64,000 nt of DNA from Cellulomonas fimi (GTDB lineage Bacteria > Actinomycetota > Actinomycetes > Actinomycetales > Cellulomonadaceae), in assembly GCF_028527925.1 (NCBI RefSeq), contig NZ_JAPESW010000005.1, forward strand, positions 1 to 64,000, read 5' to 3'. The notes under the pieces were generated by a model, which was given only the letters and a program-made list of their open reading frames with translations, did not search any database and was not told the DNA's origin. The position numbers and the translations under genes are program-made. This document shows positions 18,044-27,853 of the stretch, in pieces; positions within the stretch are counted from its first letter, which is position 1, and the number at the start of each line of letters is the position of its first letter.

Positions 18044-18841
18044 TCAGGGGAGGATCGAGTCCACGTACCCGCCGTCGACGCGGACGGCGCCACCCGTGGT
18101 CGCCGAGGCGAGCGGCGAGGACAGGTAGACGACGAGGTTCGCGATCTCCTCGGGCTCGATGAGCCGCTGGAGCAGCGACTGCGGCCGGTGCAGGCGCATG
18201 AACTCGCGCTGCGCCTCGTCCCACGGCAGCGAGCGGTCGACGAGCTGGTAGACGAAGTCCTCGACGCCGCCGGTGTGCGTCGGGCCGGCGATGACCGAGT
18301 TGACGGTGACCCCCGTGCCGGCAGCCTCCTTCGCGAAGCCGCGCGCGACGCCCAGCAGGGCCGTCTTGGAGACGCCGTAGTGGATCATCTCGGCGGGGAT
18401 CACGACGGCGGAGTCGCTCGCGATCATGAGCACGCGTCCCCAGCCGCGCGACGTCATGCCGGGCAGGTACGCCCGCGTCAGCCGGACCGCGGTGAGCACG
18501 TTGACCTCGAAGTAGCGGCGCCACTCGTCGTCCGTGATCTCGAGCGCCGGGCGCGACCCGAAGATGCCGAGGTTGTTGACGAGCACGTCGACGTCGGGGA
18601 GCCGCTCCAGCACGGCGGCGGTGCCGTCGTCGGTCGCCACGTCGCCGGGCGCCGCGACCAGGTCCGCACCGGGCACGTCCTCGCCGATGCGGGCGATCGC
18701 CGCGTCGACGGACGCCTGCGAACGACCGTTGACGCCCACGCGGGCGCCGGCTCTCGCGAGGCCGGTGGCGATCGCGGCGCCGATGCCCTGCGTCGAGCCG
18801 GTCACGAGCGCGGTCCGGCCGCTGAGGTCCAGGACGGTCAT
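18044..18841 (-). CDS. SDR-family NAD(P)-dependent oxidoreductase
   Basis: 265 residues, classical short-chain dehydrogenase. Cofactor motif TGSTQGIG (15-21), NNLG (89-92), catalytic Asn114, Ser142/144, Tyr155 and Lys159. Likely reduces or oxidises a hydroxy/keto substrate, which cannot be told from sequence; the C-terminal insert (about 190-225) is like ketoreductases annotated as 3-oxoacyl-ACP reductase. ATG 18841 with TAGCGT seven bases upstream and no ribosome site suggests a leaderless mRNA. Confidence 0.9.
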   Translation of the reverse strand: MTVLDLSGRTALVTGSTQGIGAAIATGLARAGARVGVNGRSQASVDAAIARIGEDVPGADLVAAPGDVATDDGTAAVLERLPDVDVLVNNLGIFGSRPALEITDDEWRRYFEVNVLTAVRLTRAYLPGMTSRGWGRVLMIASDSAVVIPAEMIHYGVSKTALLGVARGFAKEAAGTGVTVNSVIAGPTHTGGVEDFVYQLVDRSLPWDEAQREFMRLHRPQSLLQRLIEPEEIANLVVYLSSPLASATTGGAVRVDGGYVDSILP

Positions 18842-18856
18842 GCGACCGACGCTAGG

Positions 18857-19693
18857 TCACGCGACGGGCGACCGCCCACCGTCGGGATCGGGCTCGGGGG
18901 CGGGCTCGCCGTCGTGCTCCGGCGGCCGACGGTCCCCCGCCGCCTCGTCGCGCACGAGCCGCCACCACAGCGCGACCGCGAACCCGCCGAAGATCCACCA
19001 CTGCGCGGCGTAGGCGAGGTTCTGGATGTTGAGGCCTGACCCCGGCGACCGCGGCGGGTCCAGCAGCAGGACGTCCGGCGACTGCGCCGGGTCCGACGAC
19101 GCCACCACGAGGTACCCGGTCCAGATCGGCCCGCCCCACACGTTGAGCAGCTCGGGCGAGCTGATCGCGTCGGTCTGCCCGTCGCGCACACCGCTGCCCG
19201 CGGACTCGGACACCTGGAGGTAGCCGACGACGTCGACCTGCCCGGACGGCGGCACGTCGGCGTCGGCGGGCGACGCGACCCACCCGCGGACGACGGGCAG
19301 CACCGCGTCGTCGCCGTCGGCCGCCGCCTGCGGGACGTGCAGGGGCGTGAGCAGCAGGTAGCCGGTGACGTCGTCGTGCGCACGCCCCGGGACGAGCAGC
19401 TGTCCCGACGCGTCGTACGTCCCGGTCACCGCGACCTTCTGCCCGACCATGTCGCCGTGGAACGCGGTCTGCGGCGCGAGGACGCCCTCGAGCGGCACCG
19501 GGTCGGCGGCGACCTGCTCCGCGACGTGGCGGGCCTCGGCGCGCGCACCGCGGACCTCGGCACGGTCGAGCTGCCACGCGCCGAGCCGCCCGCACACCGC
19601 GGCGGCACCGAGCAGCACGACGAGCAGCAGCAGCATCCGCGGCCGCCGGGCGGCCTGCCACCACGTCGTCGTGGGCGCGTCGGGCTCGGTCAC
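18857..19693 (-). CDS. SURF1 family protein (cytochrome c oxidase assembly)
   Basis: 278 residues. Two terminal membrane helices flank an extracytoplasmic domain: TM1 about 19-38 followed by the family motif LGAWQLDR, and TM2 near 235-255 after NIQNLAYAAQWW. SURF1 proteins help insert haem a into cytochrome oxidase. GTG 19693 has TACCGT six bases upstream, again a leaderless pattern; longer in-frame starts extend into non-coding DNA. Confidence 0.9.
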   Translation of the reverse strand: MTEPDAPTTTWWQAARRPRMLLLLVVLLGAAAVCGRLGAWQLDRAEVRGARAEARHVAEQVAADPVPLEGVLAPQTAFHGDMVGQKVAVTGTYDASGQLLVPGRAHDDVTGYLLLTPLHVPQAAADGDDAVLPVVRGWVASPADADVPPSGQVDVVGYLQVSESAGSGVRDGQTDAISSPELLNVWGGPIWTGYLVVASSDPAQSPDVLLLDPPRSPGSGLNIQNLAYAAQWWIFGGFAVALWWRLVRDEAAGDRRPPEHDGEPAPEPDPDGGRSPVA

Positions 19694-19988
19694 CGGGTCA
19701 CGGTAACCCGGGCCGCGTCCGGCACCCGCCGGCAGCTCCGCGAGGGACCGGGCACGTCCTCGCGCCGTCCACCCCCACACGGGCTGACCTGCGCGCGAAC
19801 ACCTGGCGACGACCCGGACGAGACGAACGTCACCCGCTGCGCAGGGCCCCTTTCTGCGGTTGTATGACACGTGGACGTGCCGTCGTCCGCCGGTGTAGGC
19901 CGGAAGTCCCGCACGGCGGTGCGATCTGAGGGAACGCTGGCAACGGGGGCTCCGGCGAGAGGCGCCGGACGACGATGGGGAGCTGAGC

Positions 19989-22475
19989 ATGAGCACTGCG
20001 ACGTCCGCCGCGACCACCTGGCGCACAGGGTCCGGCGAACCCGTGTCCGCGGACACCCTGGCACGCATCGACCAGTGGTGGCGCGCGGCCAACTACCTGT
20101 CCGTCGGGCAGATCTACCTGCTGGACAACCCGCTGCTGCGCGAGCCGCTGGACCGCGACCACGTGAAGCCGCGCCTCCTGGGCCACTGGGGCACGACGCC
20201 GGGCCTGACCTTCCTGTACGCGCACCTCAACCGCGTCATCGCCGAGCGGCAGCAGTCGACGATCTACGTCACCGGTCCCGGCCACGGCGGTCCGGGTCTG
20301 GTGGCCGCGGCGTACCTCGACGGCACGTACTCGCAGGTGTACTCGGACATCACCGAGGACGCCGAGGGCGTCAAGCGCCTGTTCCGGCAGTTCTCGTTCC
20401 CGGGCGGCATCCCCAGCCACGTCGCGCCGGAGACGCCCGGGTCGATCCACGAGGGCGGCGAGCTCGGCTACGCGCTGTCGCACGCGTACGGCGCGGCGTT
20501 CGACAACCCCGACCTGCTGGTCGCGACCGTCGTCGGCGACGGCGAGGCCGAGACGGGCCCGCTCGCGACGAGCTGGCACTCGAACAAGTTCGTCAACCCG
20601 GTGAAGGACGGCGTCGTCCTGCCGATCCTGCACCTCAACGGCTACAAGATCGCCAACCCGACGGTGCTCGCGCGCATCAGCGACGACGAGCTCGAGGCGC
20701 TCATGGTCGGCTACGGCCACAAGCCGCACGTGTTCGTCGCCGGCTTCGACGACGAGTCGCACGAGTCGATCCACCGCCGCTTCGCGACGCTGCTCGACGA
20801 GGTGCTCGACGAGATCGCCGAGATCAAGCGGCTCGCGCACGACGGCAAGGACGACCGCCCGCAGTGGCCGATGATCGTCTTCCGGACGCCCAAGGGCTGG
20901 ACCGGCCCGGACTACATCGACGGCAAGAAGACGACGGGCTCGTGGCGCGCGCACCAGGTGCCGCTCGCGAGCGCGCGGGACACCCCGGAGCACCTCGACG
21001 TGCTGCGGCAGTGGCTCGAGTCGTACCGGGCCGACGAGCTCTTCGACGAGGCGGGCCGGCTGCACGACGACATCCGCGAGCTCACGCCGCCCGCGGGCCT
21101 GCGGATGAGCGACAACCCGCACGCCAACGGCGGTCTGCTGCTCAAGGACCTGCGCCTGCCGGACTTCCGCGACTACGCGGTCGACGTCCCGACACCGGGC
21201 GGGTCGATCAGCGAGGCGCCGCGCGTGCTCGGCCAGTGGCTCACGGACGTGATCCGGCAGAACCCGGACAACTTCCGGATCTTCGGCCCGGACGAGACCG
21301 CGTCGAACCGTCTGCAGGCGGTGTTCGAGACCACCGACAAGCAGTGGAACGCGGACTTCTACGGCGAGGAGGTCGACGAGCACCTGTCCCGCGCGGGCCG
21401 CGTGCTGGAGATGCTGTCGGAGCACCAGTGCCAGGGCTGGCTCGAGGGGTACCTGCTCACGGGCCGCCACGGGCTGTTCAACTGCTACGAGGCGTTCATC
21501 CACATCATCGACTCGATGTTCAACCAGCACGCGAAGTGGCTCAAGGTCACGAACCACATCCCGTGGCGCCGGCCCATCGCGTCGCTCAACTACCTGCTGT
21601 CGAGCCACGTGTGGCGGCAGGACCACAACGGCTTCAGCCACCAGGACCCCGGCTTCATCGACCACGTGGTCAACAAGAAGGCCGAGGTCGTCCGGGTGTA
21701 CCTGCCGCCGGACGCGAACACCCTGCTGTCGACGTACGACCACTGCCTGCGCAGCCGGCAGTACGTCAACGTCGTGGTGTCCGGCAAGCAGCCCGCGCCG
21801 AACTTCCTCACGATGGACCAGGCGGTCGCGCACTGCACGCGCGGCCTGGGCATCTGGGAGTGGGCCGGCACGGAGGTGCCGGGCGAGAAGCCGGACGTCG
21901 TGCTCGCCGCGGCGGGTGACGTGCCGACGCTCGAGGTGCTGGCGGCGGCCGACATCCTCAAGCGCGAGCTGCCGGACCTCAAGGTCCGCGTCATCAACGT
22001 CGTCGACCTCATGCGTCTGCAGGATGAGAAGGAGCACCCGCACGGGCTCTCCGACACGCAGTTCGACGGCCTGTTCACCCCGGACCGGCCGGTGATCTTC
22101 GCGTACCACGGCTACCCGTGGCTGATCCACCGCCTCACGTACCGCCGCAACGGGCACGCGAACATCCACGTGCGCGGGTACAAGGAGGAGGGCACGACGA
22201 CCACGCCGTTCGACATGGTCATGCTCAACGACCTCGACCGGTTCCACCTCGTCATCGACGTCATCGACCGCGTCCCGCACCTGGGCACCGCGTACGCCGG
22301 CCTGCGTCAGCGCATGGTCGACAAGCGCATCGAGGCGCGCGAGTACACCCGCGAGCACGGCGACGACCTGCCCGAGGTGCGCGACTGGGTGTGGCCGGAC
22401 GCGGGCGAGACCGGCACCGAGCAGGGCGGCCCGCAGCAGAACGCCACCATCTCGACCGGCGGTGACAACGAGTAA
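19989..22475 (+). CDS. xfp: Xylulose-5-P / fructose-6-P phosphoketolase
   Basis: 828 residues, full length. Thiamine-diphosphate enzyme splitting Xu5P or F6P with phosphate to acetyl-phosphate plus GAP or E4P. Diagnostic family blocks are present: [16 protein letters not shown], the TPP/Mg site [15 protein letters not shown], the TPP-contacting [11 protein letters not shown] and [21 protein letters not shown] 19989 follows GGGGAGC. With pta and ackA downstream it forms a phosphoketolase shunt that makes acetate and ATP. Confidence 0.97.
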   Translation: MSTATSAATTWRTGSGEPVSADTLARIDQWWRAANYLSVGQIYLLDNPLLREPLDRDHVKPRLLGHWGTTPGLTFLYAHLNRVIAERQQSTIYVTGPGHGGPGLVAAAYLDGTYSQVYSDITEDAEGVKRLFRQFSFPGGIPSHVAPETPGSIHEGGELGYALSHAYGAAFDNPDLLVATVVGDGEAETGPLATSWHSNKFVNPVKDGVVLPILHLNGYKIANPTVLARISDDELEALMVGYGHKPHVFVAGFDDESHESIHRRFATLLDEVLDEIAEIKRLAHDGKDDRPQWPMIVFRTPKGWTGPDYIDGKKTTGSWRAHQVPLASARDTPEHLDVLRQWLESYRADELFDEAGRLHDDIRELTPPAGLRMSDNPHANGGLLLKDLRLPDFRDYAVDVPTPGGSISEAPRVLGQWLTDVIRQNPDNFRIFGPDETASNRLQAVFETTDKQWNADFYGEEVDEHLSRAGRVLEMLSEHQCQGWLEGYLLTGRHGLFNCYEAFIHIIDSMFNQHAKWLKVTNHIPWRRPIASLNYLLSSHVWRQDHNGFSHQDPGFIDHVVNKKAEVVRVYLPPDANTLLSTYDHCLRSRQYVNVVVSGKQPAPNFLTMDQAVAHCTRGLGIWEWAGTEVPGEKPDVVLAAAGDVPTLEVLAAADILKRELPDLKVRVINVVDLMRLQDEKEHPHGLSDTQFDGLFTPDRPVIFAYHGYPWLIHRLTYRRNGHANIHVRGYKEEGTTTTPFDMVMLNDLDRFHLVIDVIDRVPHLGTAYAGLRQRMVDKRIEAREYTREHGDDLPEVRDWVWPDAGETGTEQGGPQQNATISTGGDNE

Positions 22476-22519
22476 CCGCCCCCTCGGGCCCTCGTGAGCG
22501 AGGTGCCCGACCCCGGACC

Positions 22520-22565
22520 CGGGCGGGTCGCGCCGACGCCACCGCGAACCGCCGCGACCCGCCCG
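22520..22565 (+). terminator. Hairpin between xfp and pta
   Basis: Stem of 13 bp (22520-22532 with 22553-22565) and a 20-base loop in the 160-base gap. Could be a partial terminator or an RNA-processing site that sets relative xfp and pta levels. Confidence 0.5.
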
Positions 22566-22635
22566 CAGGTCCCGCACCGCACCGCACCAGCACCACCCCC
22601 GGCACCCCGGGGATCACGCACCAGGAGCAGCCCCC

Positions 22636-24741
22636 GTGGCCCGCAGCATCTACCTCACCTCCCCCGAGGGGGACTCCGGCAAGTCCGTCGTGGCGCTCGG
22701 CCTCGTGGACCTGCTCTCGCGCACGGTGCAGCGGGTGGGGGTGTTCCGGCCGGTCGCCCGCTCGACCAAGACGCGCGACTACGTCCTCGAGCTGCTGCTC
22801 GCGCACGACGGCGTCGACCTCACGTACGACGAGTGCGTCGGCGTCACGTACGAGGAGCTGCTGGCGGACCAGGACGCCGCGCTCGGCAAGATCGTGCAGC
22901 GGTACCACGAGGTCGCGCGGCGCTGCGACGCAGTCGTGGTCGTCGGCTCGGACTACACGGACGTCGCCGGGCCGACGGAGCTCGCGTACAACGGCCGGAT
23001 CGCCGCCAACCTGGGCGCGCCCGTCGTGCTCGTCGTCAACGGGTCGGGCCGAACGCCTGAGGCGATCCACCAGGTCGTCGACATCGTGGTCGGGGCGATG
23101 CGCGACGAGCACGCCCAGGTGCTCGCCGTGACGGTCAACCGGTGCGGACCCGCGTCGCTCGACGCCGTCACGAGCGAGGTCGAGGGCGGCACGGGCCTGC
23201 CGACGTTCGCCCTGCCCGAGAGCCCGCTGCTGACCGCGCCGACCGTCCGGCAGCTCATGGAGGCCGTCGGCGGCTCGCTCATGGCGGGCGACGACGAGCT
23301 GCTCTCGCGCGAGGTCCTCGACGTGCTCGTCGGCGCCATGTCCGTCGAGCACCTGCTCGACCGGATCGCCGACGGCGCGGTCGTCATCACCCCCGGCGAC
23401 CGGTCCGACGTGCTGCTGGGCCTGCTCATGGCGCACGCCGCCGAGGGGTTCCCGTCGCTCGCCGGCATCATCCTCAACGGCGGCTTCGAGCCGTCGCCCG
23501 TCGTCATGCGGCTCATCGACGGCCTCGGCACGCGCCTGCCCATCATCAAGACGTCACTCGGCTCGTTCCGCTCGGCGAGCGCCGCCGCCGCGACCCGCGG
23601 GCACCTGTCGGCGGACAGCCAGCTCAAGGTCGACACCGCACTCGCGCTGTTCGAGGAGCACGTCGACGGCACCGCACTGCTCGGTGCGCTCGACGTCGCG
23701 CGGCCCGAGGTCGTCACGCCGCTCATGTTCGAGTACGAGCTGCTCGACCGGGCGCGCGCCGACCGCAAGCACATCGTGCTGCCCGAGGGCACCGACGACC
23801 GGATCCTGCGCGCCGCGTCCACGCTGCTGCGCCGCGGCGTCGCGCGCCTGACGATCCTCGGCGAGCCAGCCGCGATCCGCAGCCGCGCGACCGAGCTCGG
23901 CCTCGACCTCGCGGACGCCGACCTCATCGACCCGCACGACCCCGCGTGGGTCGAGCGGTTCGCCGCGGAGTACACGCAGATCCGCGCGCACAAGGGCATG
24001 ACGCTCGAGCGCGCGCGGGAGATCGTCCCGTCGGTGTCGTACTTCGGCACGATGATGGTCCACCTCGGGCTCGCGGACGGCATGGTGTCGGGCGCCGCCC
24101 ACACCACCGCGCACACCATCAAGCCGTCGTTCGAGATCATCAAGACGGCCCCCGGGACGAGCAGCGTGTCGAGCTGCTTCCTCATGTGCCTCGAGGACCG
24201 CGTGCTGGTCTACGCAGACTGCGCGGTGATCCCGGACCCGACGGCCGAGCAGCTCGCCGACATCGCGATCTCGTCCGCGGCGACCGCGGTGCAGTTCGGC
24301 ATCGAGCCGCGCATCGCGATGCTGTCCTACTCGACCGGCGCGTCCGGCACGGGCGCGGACGTCGACAAGGTGCGCGCCGCGACCGCCCTGGTCCGCGAGC
24401 GCCGCCCCGACCTGTCCGTCGAGGGGCCGATCCAGTACGACGCCGCGGTCGACGCCTCCGTCGCGCAGACCAAGCTGCCCGACTCGGCCGTCGCCGGCCG
24501 CGCCACCGTCTTCGTCTTCCCCGACCTCAACACCGGGAACAACACGTACAAGGCCGTGCAGCGGTCCGCGGGCGCGATCGCCGTCGGACCCGTCCTGCAG
24601 GGCCTCAACAAGCCCGTCAACGACCTGTCGCGCGGCGCGCTCGTCCAGGACATCGTCAACACCGTCGCGATCACCGCGATCCAGGCGCAGGCCGACGCAC
24701 CGGCCGGCGCGACCACGAGCCCGGAGGCCGTCGCCCGATGA
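22636..24741 (+). CDS. pta: Phosphate acetyltransferase
   Basis: 701 residues, the long Pta form. N-terminal P-loop dethiobiotin-synthetase-like domain (about 1-215, TSPEGDSGKS), a DRTGG-type middle domain (about 215-345) and the C-terminal PTA catalytic domain (about 370-690, from VLPEGTDDRILRAA to FPDLNTGNNTYKAVQRSAGA). Interconverts acetyl-CoA and acetyl-phosphate. GTG 22636 with AGGAG upstream; the stop overlaps ackA. Confidence 0.96.
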   Translation: MARSIYLTSPEGDSGKSVVALGLVDLLSRTVQRVGVFRPVARSTKTRDYVLELLLAHDGVDLTYDECVGVTYEELLADQDAALGKIVQRYHEVARRCDAVVVVGSDYTDVAGPTELAYNGRIAANLGAPVVLVVNGSGRTPEAIHQVVDIVVGAMRDEHAQVLAVTVNRCGPASLDAVTSEVEGGTGLPTFALPESPLLTAPTVRQLMEAVGGSLMAGDDELLSREVLDVLVGAMSVEHLLDRIADGAVVITPGDRSDVLLGLLMAHAAEGFPSLAGIILNGGFEPSPVVMRLIDGLGTRLPIIKTSLGSFRSASAAAATRGHLSADSQLKVDTALALFEEHVDGTALLGALDVARPEVVTPLMFEYELLDRARADRKHIVLPEGTDDRILRAASTLLRRGVARLTILGEPAAIRSRATELGLDLADADLIDPHDPAWVERFAAEYTQIRAHKGMTLERAREIVPSVSYFGTMMVHLGLADGMVSGAAHTTAHTIKPSFEIIKTAPGTSSVSSCFLMCLEDRVLVYADCAVIPDPTAEQLADIAISSAATAVQFGIEPRIAMLSYSTGASGTGADVDKVRAATALVRERRPDLSVEGPIQYDAAVDASVAQTKLPDSAVAGRATVFVFPDLNTGNNTYKAVQRSAGAIAVGPVLQGLNKPVNDLSRGALVQDIVNTVAITAIQAQADAPAGATTSPEAVAR

Positions 24742-26030
24742 CCATCACCCAGCCCCGCCCGCACAGCGCGCTCGGCGCGCACGGCAGCGTCCTCGTCGTG
24801 AACTCCGGGTCGTCGTCGATCAAGTACCAGCTCGTCAACCCGGTCGGCGGCGAGGCGATCGCCTCGGGGATCGTCGAGCGCATCGGCGAGGACGTCGGGA
24901 CCGTCAAGCACACGTTCGCCGGAAGCACGACGCAGCGCGACGAGGCGATCGCGGACCACGGCGCGGGGCTGCGGGTCGTCCTCGGACTGTTCGAGGAGAT
25001 CGGCCCCGACCTCGCGGCCGCGCACGTCGTCGCGGTCGGGCACCGCGTGGTGCACGGCGGGTCCGACTTCACGGGACCGGCGCTCGTCGACGACGACGTC
25101 ATCGCCCGCATCGACGCGCTCGCGCCGCTCGCCCCGCTGCACAACCCGGCCAACCTCACGGGCATCCAGGTCGCGCGCGAGCTGCTGCCCGACGTGCCGC
25201 ACGTCGTCGTGTTCGACACCGCGTTCTTCCACACGCTGCCCGACGCGGCCGCGACGTACGCGATCGACCAGGGTGTCGCCACGACCTACGGCGTGCGCCG
25301 GTACGGCTTCCACGGCACGTCGCACGAGTACGTGTCCGGCAAGGTCGCGCGCGTGCTGGGCCGCCGGATCGAGGAGCTCAACCAGATCGTCCTGCACCTC
25401 GGCAACGGCGCGTCGGCGTCGGCGGTCCGAGGCGGCGTGGCGGTCGAGACGTCGATGGGCCTGACGCCGCTCGAAGGGCTCGTCATGGGCACGCGCTCGG
25501 GGGACGTCGACCCGGCCGTCCTGATCCACCTGCAGCGCAACGCCGGGATGTCCGTCGACGACATCGACGACCTGCTCAACCGCCGCTCGGGGCTCAAGGG
25601 GCTCGCAGGCGAGAACGACTTCCGCGAGATCCACCGGCTCGTCGAGGAGGGCGACCCCAGCGCGCAGCGCGCCCTCGACGTGTACATCCACCGCCTGCGC
25701 AAGTACGTGGGTGCGTACCTGGCGATCCTCGGTCGCGTCGACGTCATCACGTTCACCGCGGGCGTCGGCGAGAACGACGACGTCGTGCGTGCCCTCGCGC
25801 TGGCCGGGCTGGAGCCGTTCGGCATCGCGGTCGACCCCGAGCGCAACGCGGGCCGCAAGAAGGAGCCGACGACGATCTCGCCCGACTGGACGAGCACGCG
25901 CGTCATGGTCGTGCCGACCAACGAGGAGCTCGCGATCGCGCGTCAGGCGATCGCGACGATCGAGAAGGCCGGCCTGGAGGGCACGTCGGACGAGACGGAC
26001 CCGGCCCCCGCGGCGACGGGGCACGCCTGA
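24738..26030 (+). CDS. ackA: Acetate kinase
   Basis: 430 residues. ASKHA fold with VLVVNSGSSSIKYQL near the N-terminus, HRVVHGG, the catalytic FDTAFFHTLP and RRYGFHGTSHEYV, and HLGNGAS. Transfers phosphate from acetyl-phosphate to ADP. About 20 polar residues extend each end relative to the core. ATG 24738 overlaps the pta stop (ATGA), so the two are coupled. Confidence 0.97.
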   Translation: MTITQPRPHSALGAHGSVLVVNSGSSSIKYQLVNPVGGEAIASGIVERIGEDVGTVKHTFAGSTTQRDEAIADHGAGLRVVLGLFEEIGPDLAAAHVVAVGHRVVHGGSDFTGPALVDDDVIARIDALAPLAPLHNPANLTGIQVARELLPDVPHVVVFDTAFFHTLPDAAATYAIDQGVATTYGVRRYGFHGTSHEYVSGKVARVLGRRIEELNQIVLHLGNGASASAVRGGVAVETSMGLTPLEGLVMGTRSGDVDPAVLIHLQRNAGMSVDDIDDLLNRRSGLKGLAGENDFREIHRLVEEGDPSAQRALDVYIHRLRKYVGAYLAILGRVDVITFTAGVGENDDVVRALALAGLEPFGIAVDPERNAGRKKEPTTISPDWTSTRVMVVPTNEELAIARQAIATIEKAGLEGTSDETDPAPAATGHA

Positions 26031-26058
26031 CCCGGAGCGAGGCGCGCGACGCCGCCGG

Positions 26059-27672
26059 TCAGGGCAGGCGGGCGGCCTTCATCGCGCGCAGCAGCTCGGT
26101 GTAGACCCGCGGCCACGTCTCGGTGCCGAGGTCGAACAGGCGGTGCAGGCCGAGCCCGGCGTGGACGCCGTGCTGCACGGCGACCGTCTGGACGCGCGTC
26201 GTCTCCCACAGGCCCTCGCGCCCGTGCCGGTGCCCGTGCCCGGAGTCGCCGACGCCACCCTGCGGCGCGCCGACCGAGCCCCACGTCGCGACGTAGCCCT
26301 CGTTCACGTTGACCGTGCCCGCCCGCACCCGCCGGGCCAGCGCGGCACCGCGGCGCGTGTCGGCGGTCCAGATGCTCGCGTTGAGGCCGAGGTCGCTGTC
26401 GTTCATCGCGGCGACGGCCTCGTCGTCCGACGCGACCGGGTAGAGCGCGACGACCGGGCCGAACGTCTCCTCGCGGTGCAGCCGCGCCTCGGGCGGGACG
26501 TCGACGAGGATCGTCGGCTCGTAGAAGTACGGGCCGACGTCGGTGCGGTGCACGGCGCCGGCGAGGACGGTCGCGCCGTGGCCGATGGCGTCCTCCACGT
26601 GCTCGACGACGGTCGCGAGCTGCGCGGCGGACGTGAGCGACCCGACGTCGGACCGGTAGTCCAGCCCCGAGCCGAGGCGCAGCGCACGCGTGCGGCGGGC
26701 GAACGCGTCGGCGAACGCGTCGAACACCTCCTCGCGCACGTAGATCCGCTCGACGCTCACGCACACCTGGCCGGTGCCGACGAAGCAGGCGCGGACCGCA
26801 CCCTCGGCCGCGATCTCGACGTCGGCGTCCTCCGCGACGTACATCGGGTTCTTGCCGCCGAGCTCGAGGGTCACGGGCACGAGCCGCTCCCCCGCGCTCG
26901 CGGCGACGACGCGGCCGGTGGCGGTCGAGCCGGTGAAGCTCACGTGGTCGACGTGCTCGACGACGGCCGCACCGACGGTCGGCCCGTCGCCGACGACGAC
27001 CTGCAGCAGCCCGTCGGGCAGCCCGGCCTCCTCGAGGAGCTCCGCGGCCCACAGCGCCGTGAGCGCGGTCTGCGGGTCGGGGCGCAGGATCACGGCGTTG
27101 CCCGCGACGAGCGCCGGCAGGACGTCGCCGAGCGTGAGCGTGAGCGGGAAGTTCCACGGCGCGACGATGCCGACGACGCCGACCGGGTGCCGCAGCACGC
27201 GGACGGACGTCAGTCCCGGGATGAGGCCGGGCACGCGGCGGGTGCGCAGGTACCGGCCGGCGCGCGCGGCGTAGTGCCTCGACACGAGCGCGATGTCGCA
27301 GACCTCCTCGAACGCCGCGACGCGCGCCTTGCCGGTCTCGAGCTGGATGAGGTCGAGCACGTCGCTCTGCCGCGCGAGCACCAGGTCGTGCACGCGGGAC
27401 AGCACCGCGGTGCGGGCGCGCAGGGGCGTCGCCGCCCACAGCCGCTGGGCGGCGCGGGCCGCGCGCGCGGCCCGGGCCACGTCGGCGGGTGTCGACAGCG
27501 GGACCGCGGCGATCGGACCGCCCGTGTAGGGCGCGTGCGGCGTGTGCGTCGCGGCGCCCGGCGCGGCGACCACGCGGGCGAGGAGCGTGCGGACGTCCTC
27601 GGGCTCGAGCACGTACGTCGCGAGCGGGTCCGTCTCGGGGTCGTGGAGCTCGGTGTGTCCGTCGTGCGCCAT
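26059..27672 (-). CDS. gabD2: Succinate-semialdehyde-type aldehyde dehydrogenase
   Basis: 537 residues. NAD(P)-dependent aldehyde dehydrogenase with the PWNFPL cofactor block, FTGSTATGR, the general base Glu in ELGGKNPM and the catalytic Cys in GQVCVSVERIYV. The last motif is typical of GabD2-like enzymes of actinomycetes; substrate assignment is by family likeness. ATG 27672 with TACCCT seven bases upstream, so probably leaderless; convergent with ackA, 28 bases apart. Confidence 0.85.
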   Translation of the reverse strand: MAHDGHTELHDPETDPLATYVLEPEDVRTLLARVVAAPGAATHTPHAPYTGGPIAAVPLSTPADVARAARAARAAQRLWAATPLRARTAVLSRVHDLVLARQSDVLDLIQLETGKARVAAFEEVCDIALVSRHYAARAGRYLRTRRVPGLIPGLTSVRVLRHPVGVVGIVAPWNFPLTLTLGDVLPALVAGNAVILRPDPQTALTALWAAELLEEAGLPDGLLQVVVGDGPTVGAAVVEHVDHVSFTGSTATGRVVAASAGERLVPVTLELGGKNPMYVAEDADVEIAAEGAVRACFVGTGQVCVSVERIYVREEVFDAFADAFARRTRALRLGSGLDYRSDVGSLTSAAQLATVVEHVEDAIGHGATVLAGAVHRTDVGPYFYEPTILVDVPPEARLHREETFGPVVALYPVASDDEAVAAMNDSDLGLNASIWTADTRRGAALARRVRAGTVNVNEGYVATWGSVGAPQGGVGDSGHGHRHGREGLWETTRVQTVAVQHGVHAGLGLHRLFDLGTETWPRVYTELLRAMKAARLP

Positions 27673-27748
27673 GCGCGTCAGGGTACGCGCGGCACCTGTC
27701 ACCCGGGCCTGCGCGGCACGGGTGTCGGCGGGCGTCGCCTCGCCGGGT

Positions 27749-27812
27749 GACGCCGGCCGCGGCGGACGCCGGTCGGGGCGGACGCCGGTCGGGGCGGACG
27801 CCGGTCGGGGCG
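27749..27812. repeat. 16-bp tandem repeat, three perfect and one degenerate copy
   Basis: The unit GACGCCGGTCGGGGCG repeats exactly at 27765-27780, 27781-27796 and 27797-27812; a diverged copy precedes at 27749-27764. It lies between the divergently placed gabD2 start and the ptsI stop. Confidence 0.9.
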
Positions 27813-27853
27813 CCCGTCATGGCGCCGATCGTGGCGCCCGCCGCGGTCGGCGG

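Noticed and set aside
27749..27812. CRISPR array
   Set aside because: The 16-bp units are directly adjacent with no spacers and no cas genes are near.
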